Below, one piece after another: positions 1 through 11,989 of a stretch of DNA of 64,000 nucleotides. The position numbers and the translations under genes were made by a program. The first letter of the stretch is position 1; each line of letters starts with the position of its first letter. The notes below the pieces were generated by a model. The model was not told the origin of the DNA. It worked only from the letters and a program-made list of their open reading frames with translations, and did no database searches. Source of the stretch: Aegilops tauschii subsp. strangulata (lineage: Eukaryota; Streptophyta; Magnoliopsida; Poales; Poaceae); contig NC_053039.3 of assembly GCF_002575655.3 (NCBI RefSeq), positions 215,717,622-215,781,621 of the forward strand, written 5' to 3'.

Positions 1-1
1 G

Positions 2-2843
2 TTGATGGCCCCTTATACTCATGATGATGTGCGTAAGGCCGTTTTTAGTATTGGTGATCTTAAAGCACCTGGGCCTGATGGTTTACATGCTATTTTCTTC
101 AAGAAATTTTGGCATATAATTGGAGAGGACATATCCCAGGAGGTTCTTTTTGTCATAAACTCAAGACAAATTCCTGCAGAGTGGAATGATACGTGCATAG
201 TTCTTATTCCCAAAACTGATTCTCCTGAGTTAATTACACAATACAGACCCATAAGTTTGTGTAATGTACTGTACAAAATAATCTCTAAGATGTTGGCGGC
301 CAGACTAAAGGGAATATTGCCGGAAATTATCTCTCCCACTCAGAGTGCCTTTGTCCCTGGGAGACTAATCACAGATAATGTTCTTATTGCATACGAGTGT
401 GTCCATAAAATAAAGAATAAGAGATCAGGGCAGTCAGGACTATGTGCTGTGAAGCTGGATATGCACAAAGCTTATGACCGTGTGGAGTGGGTTTTCTTGA
501 GAAGCATGATGGAAAAACTTGGATTTCAGGACCTCTGGATTGAAATGATTATGTCCTGTGTTTCATCAGTGAGGTATAAAGTAAGATTCAACTCTCAAGA
601 AACTGATATTTTTACCCCTTCTAGGGGAATTAGACAGGGGGACCCTCTCTCCCCATATTTATTCCTCATTTGTGCAGAAGGATTATCTAGTATGTTACAG
701 TATGAAGAAGAAGTTGGTGGCATAGAGGGAATTAGAGTGTGCAGGAATGCACCATCAGTATCACACCTTTTATTTGCTGATGATTCTCTAATTCTCATGA
801 GAGCAGATGTGTTAAATGCAACTTCCTTACAGCAAGTATTGGATACCTATTGTGCAAGTTCAGGGCAAATGGTGAGTCTGGCTAAATCAAGTATATTTTT
901 CAGTCCTAATACTAGTGTGGTGTCTAAGGCAGAAATTAGCCAAATTCTTCATATAGACACCGAAGCTCTTTTCAGATAAATATCTTGGGCTACCAGCTAT
1001 AGTTGGTGCAGATAAGAGTGATTGTTTTAGGCATTTTGTTGAAAGAATTAAGGATAGATTACTAGGATGGATGGAAAAACAATTGTCAGTTGGGGGCAAA
1101 GAAATTTTGTTAAAGGCGGTGGCACAAGCTATCCCTGTTTTTGCTATGTCTGTTTTCAGTTTGCCCAAGGGGATATGCAAAGAAATTACAGATATTATTG
1201 CCCAGTTTGGGTGGGGTGATGATGAAGATCATAGGAGAATGCACTGGATGGCATGGTGGAAGCTCTGTATTCCAAAAAGTGAAGGAGGTATGGGCTTTAG
1301 AGACCTATATTCTTTTAATCTAGCTATGTTGGCTAAACAGTGCTGGAGACTCGTCACTGATCCAGATTCTTTGGTGGCGAGAGTTTTAAAAGCTAAATAT
1401 TATCCTAATGGAAGCATTCTTACTGCTACTCCAAAAAATGGGTCATCCTTTACTTGGCAAAGTATCCTTAAGGGACTGGAAACTTTTAAGAAAGGGTATA
1501 TTTGGAGAATTGGGACTGGGGAAGAAGTGAATATATGGAAGAATCCTTAGATCCCAGCTAGTTCTGATTTGAAGGTTATCACTCCTCGGGGCCAAACAGT
1601 GTTGACACGGGTGTGTGAGTTAATTGATCCTATGACGGGCACTTGGGATGAGGACTTACTACAACATATTTTCTATCCTGTAGATGTCCGCAGAATACTA
1701 CAGATTCCTATGAATCTCCACACCTTTGATGATTTTATTGCGTGGCAACCAAGCCGGACTGGTATTTTCTCTGTTCGCACAGCTTACCATTTACAATGGA
1801 TGCATACTTTTCGAGCACATGCAACTAGGATGGAGACCCCTGGTGGATCCACACCTCTGGCAGTCTGGAGTACACTTTGGAAACTCCCAGTTCCACGTAA
1901 AGTTCAAGTGTTTGGATGGAGGTTGTTACGAGGAATCATCCCGCTGCGAGCTATCCTCACTAATAGGCATGTCGGGTCTAATGGAGCCTGCCCAATCTGC
2001 CATCACGGGGCGGAGGACATCAAGCATCTTCTATTCCAGTGCACGCATGCAAGGGATTTGTGGGACCGACTAGGCTTGCTGGAACTAGTGAATCAGTCAT
2101 TGCCAGTGGATAGACCGGGATCGATCATTGTCGCGCATATACTGTCACTTCCGGATAGTCATCTATCTATGCATCCGAACATGAATTTTAAACAGGACAT
2201 TTTGGTGGGAGCGTGGTACCTATGGTGGATTAGGAGGCAGGCCACACACAGTGAAACATACCCACCCTCATGGAGATGGCCTATCTCAGTCCTGTCCATT
2301 GTGAGGAATTTCCAAAATGCCTCTAACCGAATGACCGAGTTGCCTGAAACAAAATGGAGGAAACCGGACCCAAGATTCATAAAACTTAATGTTGACGCAG
2401 GTTTTTTTGCACATGAGGGCATTGGTGCAACTGCAGCTATTCTCAGAGACAACAGAGGAAATTTTATTGCGACTCACTGCAAATTCATTGCTATTGCAGC
2501 CGATGCTATCACCACGGAGGCAATGGCTATGAGAGATGGATAACTATTCGCTAATTCCCTTGGATTTAGTAGGATAGAAGCAGAGTCTGACTCCCTTCAA
2601 GTCATTAATTTCTGCTCTGGACAAACAAGATGGTGGCATGAAGCTGCAGTCTTATTTGCAGAATGCATAGATATTTGTTCATCTATTGGAAAGGTCACCT
2701 TTAAGCATTGCTTACGATCATGTAATAATGTAGCGCATGTGCTAGCTAATCATAGTTATCGTAATAAGTCCTCTTTTAGTTGGTTGGACGAGCCTCCCGA
2801 TTTCTTGATGAGGGAACTCGTGGATGATGTAAGCATGTTTTAA
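2..2843 (+). pseudogene. LINE ORF2 remnant: reverse transcriptase, zf-RVT, RNase H
   Basis: In an intact element this protein copies the LINE RNA into DNA at the nicked target. The RT core is at 2-968: APGPDG near the start, YRPISL, the LDMHKAYDRVEW block, GIRQGDPLSPYLF, and the catalytic FADD at about 773-784. A zf-RVT region follows at about 1760-2080, with WSTLWKLPVPRK and the CPICH/H-C ligands. An RNase H domain spans about 2380-2760, and its acidic residues (D in VDAGF, E in TTEAMAM, D in AESDSLQ) are still present. The reading frame is broken by a frameshift at about 965-985, where a run of T appears one base too long. It is also broken by in-frame stops at 1548-1550 (TAG) and 2541-2543 (TAA). 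The natural stop is at 2841-2843. Recognition of the family is firm, and the copy is non-functional. Confidence 0.93.
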
Positions 2844-2846
2844 TTC

Positions 2847-2881
2847 AATAAAGCTAGCCATGATGGCCTTTCCTTAAAAAA
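2847..2881 (+). terminator. LINE A polyadenylation signal and A-rich tail
   Basis: AATAAA at 2847-2852 lies four bases after the ORF2 stop. A short A-run follows at about 2875-2881. This is the expected 3' end of a LINE. Confidence 0.7.
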
Positions 2882-4281
2882 AGTATATTATTAAAGTTCA
2901 TCAGATCAGAAGTACAAAGCACCTCAAACATAACAAAAATTACATCAAAGTCTCTATACCATTAAATGACCACTACCACTACTAGGGATACAAGCGAACG
3001 TGTTCGTGATCGACCGCGAAGCCAGAACTAAGCTATGTTAATAACCATGATAATGTAAAATTGATCGATGACGATGCTCGCAAACTTCATAGACGCATCC
3101 GCCTTCATCTCTAACCGCCGCCAGAAAGAGTCGACGATCCATCGCTATCGTCGCTCCTCTACCAGAGCAGACCTTGCTGATGACAGATGGGAAGTCTTCG
3201 TGGATGACTAGCACCATCGAGCCATAGTCGTCATCATTGAAACCTTGAATAGATCTGAAGCAATTGACACCAAATCTCATTGATGCGCACGCATGATGAG
3301 AAACCCTAAACCCACAACCCCAAGAAGACGGCGGGAATCTACATCGAAGATCTGTCAACTATGTTTAGATGGATGAACTCGAGGAGGATCGAAGCCTGGA
3401 AGACAAATTTGAAAAAGAATTGCCAACATCCGGTCGAGCTCCCAACACTTCTCCCTTATCCCGCAAGTTGTACACGCAACCAACGATTCCATCCGCCCGA
3501 GCTCCCGGCACTTCTCCCTTATCCCGCAGGTCGTACACACAACCAACGACTTGGGGCTGCTGCTCCTCGTCAGTTTGACCTCGGCCTCCCGTTGTCACCC
3601 CCACCTCATCACCATCGTCATCCGTGGCCCTGGGAAACGGATGCGATGACTTGCATCAGCCAGTAGTAGAGCTTTAGGCTTGTGAGATGTTAACGAGTCA
3701 GTTGTTAACCTGCACCAGGTCATATCTAATGAAGCTCTCACTGTAATCTACCTTGGCCTTGCTTGTTCTCGGTCGGTTGATACATATGATTACAAGATCT
3801 CCTTTTTCCTTTAAGTGTTGAGTACTGGTATACATAAATCCATCCTTCTCCGAAAATGTCCACCCTTTGCACAACTTTGGTCCTCCCCTTATATAAGGAT
3901 GAGGACACCACGAATGGCGTGCTAAATAATATGTTAAAACAGTCTGATTGATCGGACCTGCAGGGCCCACCACCGGTATCGTAACATGCTATACAAACGG
4001 GTTTTAACTCCTTTCTACAACAACATTCAGGACCATTGCCAAGTGAGTGACTGCAATAGGGGGTCCTTCCCACACGACCCAAAAACCGTCGGGGATAGGC
4101 GAGCGGCTATTGACGCTCGCCATAGAATAAATATATGAGAAGTCGCCCCAGTCCCACACGTTACGTCTCGACGTTACGTTTCTGATCCGAGAGACGTCCT
4201 AAATGATTATGCTGCTATAGTCGTGTGAAAAAGGTGGACATCAAATTTAATCTATCGATGTGTTTGCGATCCATACGTTAT
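2882..4281. other. No recognisable gene; anonymous intergenic DNA
   Basis: I find no coherent coding region here. ORFs of 60-115 codons occur on both strands, overlap each other and show no domain. The interval probably holds degraded repeat sequence between two LINEs. The string CACTACTAGGG at 2977 resembles a CACTA terminus, but no partner end was found. Confidence 0.5.
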
Positions 4282-4538
4282 CGCACACAGTTCAAGAATG
4301 TAAACTGTGTGCGGTGTCTCTACTAACGCCAACGTGTCCATTTTCGTAACTGTGTGCGGTAGGTATTCCTATCACACACGCACACAGGTTTAAAACGTTT
4401 GCCGTATTACCATGAATTGCACATGCATATGAGACAAAACCGTGTGTGCGTCCGTCGGGCATCGCAAACGTTTCACGTCAAAGAACCGCATGTTCTCTAT
4501 TTTTCATCGCACATGTTGTTTTCTTTCTAACTGTGTGC
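4282..4538. repeat. Clustered ACTGTGTGCG repeats in both orientations
   Basis: The 10-11 base motif AACTGTGTGCG occurs at 4303 and 4348, as AACTGTGTGC at 4529, and inverted at 4282-4292. Related forms such as CACACGCACACAG (about 4374) and CCGTGTGTGCG (about 4440) lie between them. Short repeats alternating in orientation are typical of the subterminal, transposase-binding region of a class II transposon (CACTA or Harbinger type). No terminal inverted repeats or TSD could be located, so the host element is unnamed. Confidence 0.45.
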
Positions 4539-4980
4539 ACATTATTTTATTCGCTCCTATAGAATTTTTTCCCTGTAATTTATTATTCGAATTGAAAATT
4601 TTGAAATATGAAACGTGGAATTCAAATTCGCAACACAATGGTTCAACAACCAATCCATAAATAAAATTACCAGTACAATATGTTCAGTAATTACAGGATT
4701 AGACATCAATTAACTATGATGAACCACAATATTTAGAGGTGGTAAAGGTGAAGAGACAAGTGTAAATCATTTTGGCTGCCGATGGTGTTGAAGAAGCGGA
4801 ATGCCCATAATGTGTCCTCCTGCATGCCATAGGCATGAACATTTTTTGTCCAACCCCTTGTGACGATCAACTTTCGCTCGCATGAAGATTCTGGACAAGA
4901 GTGCTAACGTAATAGGGGAATCCCTTCTCGGCTGAGCCTAGCCCCCTCGCCTAGCCTCCTCACCTAGCTCCCCCCCCACC
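4539..4980. other. No gene seen
   Basis: An AT-rich stretch followed by a C-rich lead-in at about 4920-4980. The C-rich part may be the 5' untranslated region of the LINE that follows. No domain-bearing ORF is present. Confidence 0.45.
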
Positions 4981-5112
4981 GGTGGCCACTCCGGCCCCGG
5001 CGTCCATGCCTTACCTCTATGTCGGTGGCCACTCCAGCCCCGACGTCCAAAACCAAGCCTTCGCCGGTGACTCCGGCAGTGTCGCGTCTCCCTCACCCAC
5101 CATCAGTGCACC

Positions 5113-6207
5113 ATGGCTCTGGCCGACCTTGACTTCGACAAGGGTCCAGATTTCGCCACGGAGGTTTGGAGAAAATGGGGTGTTCCCATCAACCACGAAG
5201 AGGGACAGGAAGCAGAGGAATTACCCCTTGTGGCTGAATTCACCAGATCAAGACTCCGTCTCTCAGAAGAATCGCTTAGCACTATTCTCATAGCCTATTT
5301 TGGAGGAAGAGCTTCTCTTTTCAAAGTCAAATTACTATAGAATTGGTCCTTTAAGTTCTCTGTCTCATCTAAAGAAGTTGGTTTTTCTATCATCAAAGGA
5401 GGCAACATTTCTCTTCCTCTTTCTAATGTTAACTTCCTTCTGTGGGGAGATGGAGGTCCTAACTCATGTTGGGAACTAGATCAATACCTCCAAGAAAAAG
5501 AGGACGAACGGACACATGTTTTCCGTAGACACCCGAGAAAATCCTACCTTCAAGCTCTTAGATCTCCTGGTATTTTTTCCGATTCAGATAGAGTCGATCC
5601 TAGATCTTCACTTGATCCTAATCCTCATTCATTCGGGACGTCATCAGAGGGTCATAACGCTCATTATGGGCGTAATGGGCATTCATCAGCCTTTACTCAA
5701 CCGAGAGCGGGATCACGGCAAATTCAAAATAACCAACAGGCCTTCTGCATTCGTTGTCTTCTCTTTGGGCACTCTAGGCCCAATTGCACGAATCGTATCA
5801 AATGCAGAGCCTGCAAAAAATGGGGCCATATCGCCAAGGATTGCTACTCTTTAGCCCAGCCCAATCCAGTCCGGCCTGCTAATCCTAACGCCGGCCCAAG
5901 CCAAACGCTTGCTATTCTCAAGCGCTATGCTACTGTTCCCGCTGCAAAGAGGGCAGGCGCGGTCAATCAGCAGTCTAGTCTAGGAAATCTCGGTATTGCC
6001 TCCTCTGTTCCTTCCCGAGTTAGCTCACTCCATAACTCCACCGCATCACATTCAGCTGCCCAAAGACTGCAAGCTGCAATCATCCCGGCTGCTAATCCAT
6101 CCCAACCCTTCGCCGACCTCTCCACCAGATCGAACCACCACCATGGCATCATTCCCCTTCGACCCCTCCCCGTTCCTCCCACTCAATCATCAGAGCATTG
6201 CTGTTGA
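5113..6207 (+). pseudogene. LINE ORF1, N-terminal half with CCHC zinc knuckle
   Basis: ORF1 proteins of plant LINEs bind the element RNA. The frame opens with MALADLDFDKG at 5113 and runs through one in-frame stop (TAG, 5338-5340) to TGA at 6205-6207. The first 140 or so residues look like the RNA-binding N-terminal domain found before the knuckle in plant LINE ORF1 proteins (DUF4283-like; weak, judged by position and WELDQYLQ-type sequence). A clear pair of knuckle-like Cys/His groups follows at about 5746-5845: C-x2-C-x4-H-x4-C, then C-x2-C-x4-H-x4-C, containing KWGHIAKDC. The tail is rich in Ser, Pro and Asn. The start was chosen because it begins the conserved acidic segment. The upstream ATG at 4982 is in another frame. 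Confidence 0.8.
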
Positions 6208-6246
6208 AGGAAGACCGGCGAGGATCTCTCGGCGGCGCCAACACCA

Positions 6247-8450
6247 TTGCATGAAGATTGGGCGATTGCTACTATTGTCCCAATGCCCAATCTTCCAGTG
6301 GATTTCAACATTGTCCGTGAGGTATTATCTGATTTCTTCACTGACAAAAGACTAGGATTTACAAAGATTACTCAGTGTCCGTTTGGTCAAGCCTACGTTC
6401 AGCTTAATAGTGTATTTGATCGGGATGATTTGGTAGCCAAAAGCCCCCATCAGTACACTGACGTTCACATTATCTTCCAAAACCATGATAAAGGCATGAA
6501 CTGGAGAAAACTTGTGCTCAACAGAGATGTATGGATTATGGTCTGTGGCTACCCATTTGATAGAAGAAATATCAGAGAGATTAATGATGTTGTCATTAAG
6601 TTTGGCAAATTCGTGATGTGGGATAGAGTTAGAAGCACTAAAGCTAACCAGATGGTCAAGATAAAAGTGGATGAATTGATAGATATACCTGCCAGCATTG
6701 TATTTGGTGGTGGAGAGCACTCTGATTCTCTGACTGTACTTGTAGTTATTCTACAACATCAGATTCTAGGGGTGGAACCACATGATGAAGATCCGATCCC
6801 CCCCTCAATGGTAATCCACATCCACAACTAGTTCAGATCAACTAGCACCCCAACCAGCACAATCATTTCCTTGGGCCACTCCAGCAGCATGAGGCTGATA
6901 TGCCAGTTGATCCTCCTCTGAATTTAAACTTGGCCTTGCAAAATGAAGATAATGAAGATTTTATGGAGGAAGAAGAAGATCCAGAAGAGATGCCTGGATG
7001 GGGCCATTGGGCCATGCCAGGAGAAAATCCTGAGATTGATCAAGAGCGCGACCCAGGAGAATTCTTGGAGCTTCAGGACCTTATGGCACCTATGGATGAA
7101 AATCAACTGCCTGTTATGGAATAGGTAGCTCATAGCAGCATCACCCTTTCATTGGGCAATCTGACAGCAATGGAAACACAGGTGCTTCAGTTGCTGGTCC
7201 TCTGGCGCCAATTATCCCAGATTTAAACTTGGTGGATGAGCCTATTGAGCTTCTGCAAGCCCATTTACCAAATGTCCAAGTTGGGTCCATGGACCCAATG
7301 ATTGTTCAGCAACCAGTGTTAGTGGGCACAAATGGGCCTTCCCCAGCCCATTGAAGATATGAGTCTGAATGTGATGTTTGTGCTGTCAGAGATAGTAGAG
7401 ATGAACCTATGAACCTTGAAGCTTTGGCATATTTACACTCAATGAGGCAGAACAAGAACATATTGGAAACACCTGTCCACTCTGTTGCAACCGTGGTACC
7501 TCAAGACCCACTTATCTCTGATCTTGAGACACACAAAGCAGTGCAAACTAAGAACCAGGCAGATTATAGGAAAGATAGCAGTCCTGTTGAACCACAAGCA
7601 GATAAGGGAGATGTTAATGGGGATTGCACCCAAGGAGATGTTGGTGAGTCTTCAGATTCCCCTAAACTATCTGCACCTCCAGGTTTCCCATTTCCTTCAT
7701 ACCTTAAGATAATGATGCATTTGTAGGGACAGATAATCTGAATATTCCAGCTGCTACAGAGAATACAGAGGAAAGGAATGAGATAGCACTTAAGACAGAA
7801 CTGCTTGGTAAGGAAGGAGCTGAGATTTGGTACCAACATTTTGCTCCTACAACCAATGAACAAGTGTCAATTCAGGTACCAGTTGAATGGGTAAACTTTC
7901 TTTCTGTTACTTTCCTGTCACCTAATAAATTTGATTGGGCAAAAAAGTTTGTTACCTCTAATGTATGGGAAATAATCACATAAGGTGCCAGTGAGAACAC
8001 TATGCCATTTGTTATCCCTAACTCATGCCCAATTGAGGATAACCCCTTATCTTCCTCTCTCTATTTGGAACAGAGTGTTCAGGAGCAGGAAGTTAACTCC
8101 CCACTCCATCAGCAGAAAAACTGACCAAAGTGGCCTCTACCACTTCTGCTATGCACAATCTCAAAAAAATAAAGGACAAAGTCCCACTGGTGGTAACAGA
8201 GGTAAGAAGAAGTTATAGATTACAACAACTTTCTAAGGGATATAAAAAGAAGATCTGTATGGATAAGAAATGTCTTGCTTGTCATGCTTTGCCACCTCTT
8301 ATCCCTGCAAAAGTGATCAAAAGCCTCAATACTACTTTTTGCAAGGTTTCTGCTAAGGACACAACTGAGGAGATGTTGGCCAGCAAGCCCAAGAAGAGAA
8401 AAAGCAACCCAGCTGCAAAGGACCTCCCAACAACCAGTTCTGCAAGTTAA
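6247..8450 (+). pseudogene. LINE ORF1, C-terminal half (several broken frames)
   Basis: This continues ORF1 after a stop. An open segment at 6247-6831 encodes a compact alpha/beta-looking region with WIMVCGYPFDRR and VKIKVDELIDIPA. It resembles the domain that follows the knuckle in grass LINE ORF1 proteins. After a frame change comes a very acidic stretch (6900-7124, with a run of Glu in DFMEEEEDPEEM). Next is a segment at about 7730-7983 containing IWYQHFAP and FDWAKKFV, recognisable from many grass proteins annotated as DUF7597-like (recalled, not searched). The last piece, 8130-8450, is basic, with VRRSYRLQQLSKGYKKK, a CMDKKCLAC cysteine pair and a terminal KPKKRK cluster that could act as a nuclear localisation signal. 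Frameshifts and stops between the pieces make it non-functional. Confidence 0.68.
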
Positions 8451-8850
8451 AGATCAGTGAAGCATAAGTAGTCCTGAAGTTGCTTGGTCATGTTATTAAT
8501 ATTTCCTTGTGTTGTCAAGTGTCATGTTGTTTGTAAGAGTAAAACGCTTGAACTCTTTCTGTTATCCAGACAAGGCAGATATTTTGTAATGTCCAGTAAA
8601 CCTTTCAGTGTGGGAAACAGACCTATCTATGATGGGATTTTTATCTTTGTGTATCCCTATCTTTGGCTGAAGCTATTTGGTTGTTATGATGTTTCTGCTC
8701 ATATGATAAGTCCTCTGTTCAGGGTAAACGATGCTGCATTCGCTCTGAGTCATAAACTAGAAAGAAATAAGGAATAAGGGATTGACAGTAATCTGCAGAG
8801 TAAAAGTAATCAGAGCCGCCACAGATATATATCTACTTACCTCTATGAAC

Positions 8851-9432
8851 ATGGGTAAAGAATGGACCATACTAAACTGGAATATCAGAGGTTTAAATGA
8901 TCCCAAGAAATGGACTGCCATCAGAAACAAAATTGAGGAATCACAGTGTGCCATTCTATGCATTAAAGAAACCAAAAGAGAGTCTATTGATAGTAGATAT
9001 CTTCAGAACATCTGTCCAAGGAGACTTAACAAGTTTGAATCTCTACCTTCTGTGGGAGCCTCTAGAGGTTTATTAATTGTTTGGAATGAACAGATTTTTA
9101 AGGGACAACTCTTTCAGACCAATAATTACTCCATCTCTATTTCATTCTCATCTAATCATAATGGAGACATATGGATTTTATCCAATATTTATGGGCCAGG
9201 TCAAACAGGAAGAGAGATCCAACTTTATTGATTGGTTTAGAAATTTCCAAACCCCTGAGGACAGTAACTAGATGGTACTTGGAGATTTTAAACATATCAG
9301 ATACCCTCACAACAGGAATCTTGAAGGGGGGAATGTTCATGACATGTTAGCATTCAATGAGGCAATCAACAATCTATCCCTGATTGAGATTCCAATTAAA
9401 GGCAGAAACTTTACCTGGAGTAATATGCAAGA
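8851..9432 (+). pseudogene. LINE ORF2 endonuclease domain, truncated
   Basis: This is the N-terminal endonuclease/exonuclease/phosphatase-fold domain of ORF2, which nicks target DNA. ATG at 8851 begins MGKEWTILNWNIRGLN. The catalytic Asn of NIRG and the Glu of CIKETK are visible, followed by GLLIVW, IYGP and LGDF (the Asp of the GDFN motif). A frameshift at about 9200-9231 and a TAG at 9269-9271 break the frame. The protein then resumes as MVLGDFKH and reaches KGRNFTWSN before the copia LTR cuts it at 9433. The domain order fits the ORF1 upstream. Confidence 0.88.
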
Positions 9433-11205
9433 TGTTGGGAAACGTAGCATGCAATTTCAATAAAAATCTACGCTCACGCAAGATCTATCTAGGAGATGCA
9501 TAACAACAAGGGGGAGAGTGTGTCTACGTACCCTCGTAGACCGAAAGCGGAAGCGTTTGACAACGCGGTTGATGTAGTCGAACTTCTTCTAGCTCCGACC
9601 GATCAAGCACCGAACGTACGACACCTCTGAGTTCTACACATGTTCAGCTCGATGACGTCCCTCGTCCTCTTGATCCAGCAAGGTGTCGAGGAAGTAGATG
9701 AGTTCCGTCAGCATGACGGCGTGGTGACGGTGACGGTGTAGTGATCCGCGCAGGGCTTCGCCTAAGCACCGCGAGAATATGACCGGGGTGTAAACTGTGG
9801 AGGGGGGCGCCGCACACGGCTAACAATTGATGTTGTCTGTTCTAGGCGCCCCCTTCCTCATATATATAGGTGGGAGGGAGAGGGGAGAGGCCAAGGGGCG
9901 CCCCAAGTGGGGCCGAATCCCACTTGGGCTCCTGCCCTGGTTCGGCCCCCCTTCCTTTTATAGGCGCCAGGGGAAGGAAGGGGGAGGTGACGCCCCCCCT
10001 TTCCTTTCTCCCTCGAGGAGGGGGAGGAAGGAGTGACTTGCCCTCCCCCCTTTCCTTTCCCTAGGGCTAGCCGGCATGGTGGAGGGGCGCACCGGCCCCT
10101 TGTGGGCTGGTCTGTCCCTCCCTTGGCCCATTAAGCCCATATCTTTGCCGGGGGTGCCCGGAACCCCTTCCAGTGACCCTATATGTACTCGGTACCCTCT
10201 GGGACACTTCCGGTGCCCGAATACCATCGTCCTATATCAATCTTTACCTCTCGACCATTTCGAGACTCCTCGTCATGTCCGATCTCATCCAGGACTCCAA
10301 ACAATATTCGGTCACCAAATCACATAACTCATATAATACTAAATCGTCATCAAACATTAAGCGTGCGGACCCTACGGGTTCAAGAACTATGTAGACATGA
10401 CCGAGACACCTCTCCGGCCAATAACCAATAGCGGAACCACATACCTAGTTCATATTGGCTCCTACATATTCTACGAAGATCTTTATCGGTCGAACCGTTA
10501 TGACAATATACGTTATTCCCTTTGTCCATCGGTGTTACTTGCCCGAGATTCGATCGTCGGTATCCACATACCTAGTTCAATCTCGTTACCAGCAAGTCTC
10601 TTTACTTGTTCTGTAATACATCATCATGTAACTAACTCATTAGTTACTTTGCTTGCAAGGCTTCTTATGATGTTTATTACCGAGAGGGACCAGAGATACC
10701 TCACCGATACTCGGAGTGACAAATCCCAATCCCGATCTATGCTAACCCAACAAACACCTTCAGAGATACCTGTAGAGCATCTTTGTAATCACCCAGTTAT
10801 GTTGTGACGTTTGATAGCACACAAGGTATTCCTCCGGTATCCGGGAGTTGCATAATCTCATAGTCGAAGGAATATGTATTTGACATGAAGAAAGCAATAT
10901 CAGTAAAACTAAGCGATCAATATGCTAAGCTAACGGATGGGTCTTGCCCATCACATCATTCTCCTAATGATGTGATCTTGTTCATCAAATGACAACACGT
11001 GTCTATGGTTAGGAAACTTAACCATCTTTGATTAAAGAGCTAGTCTAGTAGAGGCTTACTAGGGACACAGTGTTTTGTCTATGTATCCACACATGTATCA
11101 AGTTTCCGGTTAATACAATTCTAGCATGAATAATAAACATTTATCATGATATAAGGGAATATAAAATAACAACTTTATTATTGCCTCTAGGGCATATTTC
11201 CTTTA
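9433..11205 (-). repeat. Angela-like 3' LTR
   Basis: The 1773 bp repeat begins TGTTGGG on the plus strand. It ends in CTCTAGGGCATATTTCCTTTA next to a purine tract (plus strand GTCTCCCACTTGC). The expected CA end is TA here, a point change. The same sequence recurs at 30033 and again from 31793 to 32587. In one aligned stretch (from CACCTC at about 9619 and at about 31890) I count about 10 differences in 70 bases, which points to an old insertion. Confidence 0.9.
9859..9870 (-). promoter_or_regulatory. TATA-like box in the Angela LTR
   Basis: On the minus strand the sequence reads CCTATATATATG. It lies about 430 bp from the downstream LTR end, a plausible place for LTR-driven transcription. 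The same box is retained in the 5' LTR at about 32131-32140. The assignment is by sequence only. Confidence 0.45.
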
Positions 11206-11225
11206 GTCTCCCACTTGCACTAGAG
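11206..11225 (-). other. Polypurine tract of the Angela-like element
   Basis: On the minus strand this reads CTCTAGTGCAAGTGGGAGAC, directly before the 3' LTR. The AAGTGGGAGAC core is the copia plus-strand primer. Confidence 0.75.
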
Positions 11226-11971
11226 TCAATAATCTAGTTCACATCGCCATGTGATTTAACACCAATAGCTTACATCTTTATGCGATTAACACCCATAGTT
11301 CACATCGCCATGTGACCAACACCCAAAAGGTTTACTAGAGTCAATAATCTAGTTCACATCGCTATGTGATTAACACCTAAAGAGTAGTAAGGTGTGATCA
11401 TGTTTTGCTTGTGAGAGAAGTTTAGTCAGCGGGTCTGCCACATTCAGATCCGTATGTATTTTGCAAATTTCTATGTCTACAATGCTCTGCATGGAGCTAC
11501 TCTAGCTAATTGCTCCCACGTTCAATACGTATCTAGATTGAGACTTATAGTCATCTAGATCATTGTCAAAGCTTGCATCAACGTAACTCTTTACGACGAA
11601 CTCTTTATCACCTCCATAACCGAGAAAGATTTCCTTAGTCCTCTTTAAGGTAACTAAGGATAATTTTGACCGCTGTCCAGTGATCTAGTCCTGAATCACT
11701 ATTGTACCCCCTTGCCAAACTCATGGCAAGGTACACAACAGATTTGGTACACATCATGGCATACTTTATAGAACCTATGGATGAGGCATAGGGAATGACT
11801 TCCCTTCTTTCTTTATCTTCTGCCGTGGTCGGGTTTTGAGTCTTTACTCAACTTCACACCTTACAATACAGGCAAGAACTCCTTCTTTGACTGATCCATT
11901 TTGAACTCCTTCAAAATCTTGTCAAGGTATGTACTCATTGAAAGTCTTATCAAGCGTCTTGATCTATCTCT
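11226..11971 (-). pseudogene. Angela-like pol fragment: end of RT and RNase H
   Basis: Minus-strand translation gives SMSTYLDKILKEFKM at 11880-11960. It follows directly from the RT piece on the other side of the CACTA insertion. Further on, LDHWTAVK, ILSYLKRTKE and YVDASFDND belong to copia RNase H. In intact relatives a block with the RNase H acidic residues (around the WKSSKQ region) should follow GYVF.. / GAIS. Here the reading passes from GAIS straight to SSSMQSI and then VADPLTK, so that block appears deleted. There are also in-frame stops. The fragment is non-functional. Confidence 0.85.
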
Positions 11972-11989
11972 CACTACTAGAATTAGCTT
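11972..11989 (+). repeat. CACTA left terminal inverted repeat
   Basis: CACTACTAGAATTAGCTT, preceded by TSD TCT. It pairs with 18576-18593. Confidence 0.95.

Larger units (their letters stand above)
1..2881 (+). mobile_element. LINE (non-LTR retrotransposon) copy A, 3' portion
   Basis: The stretch encodes, in order, a LINE reverse transcriptase, a zinc-finger RT-associated domain and an RNase H, followed by AATAAA and a short A-run. That is the 3' half of a plant L1-type LINE. There are no LTRs. The 5' end, including ORF1 and the endonuclease, lies outside the window or is lost. LINEs move by target-primed reverse transcription and end in poly-A, which agrees with the A-run at about 2875-2881. 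No target-site duplication could be paired because the 5' end is not visible. Confidence 0.92.
4981..9432 (+). mobile_element. LINE copy B, truncated by an LTR retrotransposon
   Basis: A second plus-strand LINE has a gag-like ORF1 with a CCHC knuckle (5113-8450), an inter-ORF linker (8451-8850) and an ORF2 that begins with an apurinic-type endonuclease (8851 on). ORF2 stops abruptly at 9432, where the TGTTGGG end of a copia LTR begins. The reverse transcriptase part therefore lies beyond the far end of the copia insertion, outside what can be seen. The 5' boundary is approximate: a GC-rich, C-rich leader starts at about 4920-4981. Copy B and copy A cover non-overlapping parts of a LINE, so they could not be compared directly. 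Confidence 0.85.

Noticed and set aside
2977..2990. CACTACTAGGG as a CACTA terminus
   Set aside because: No complementary CTAGTAGTG end, TSD or subterminal array consistent with it was found within the next 2 kb.
1..9432. LINE A and LINE B as one element split by an insertion
   Set aside because: A contains the 3' part and B the 5' part, but A lies upstream of B on the same strand and A has its own poly-A end. They must be separate copies.
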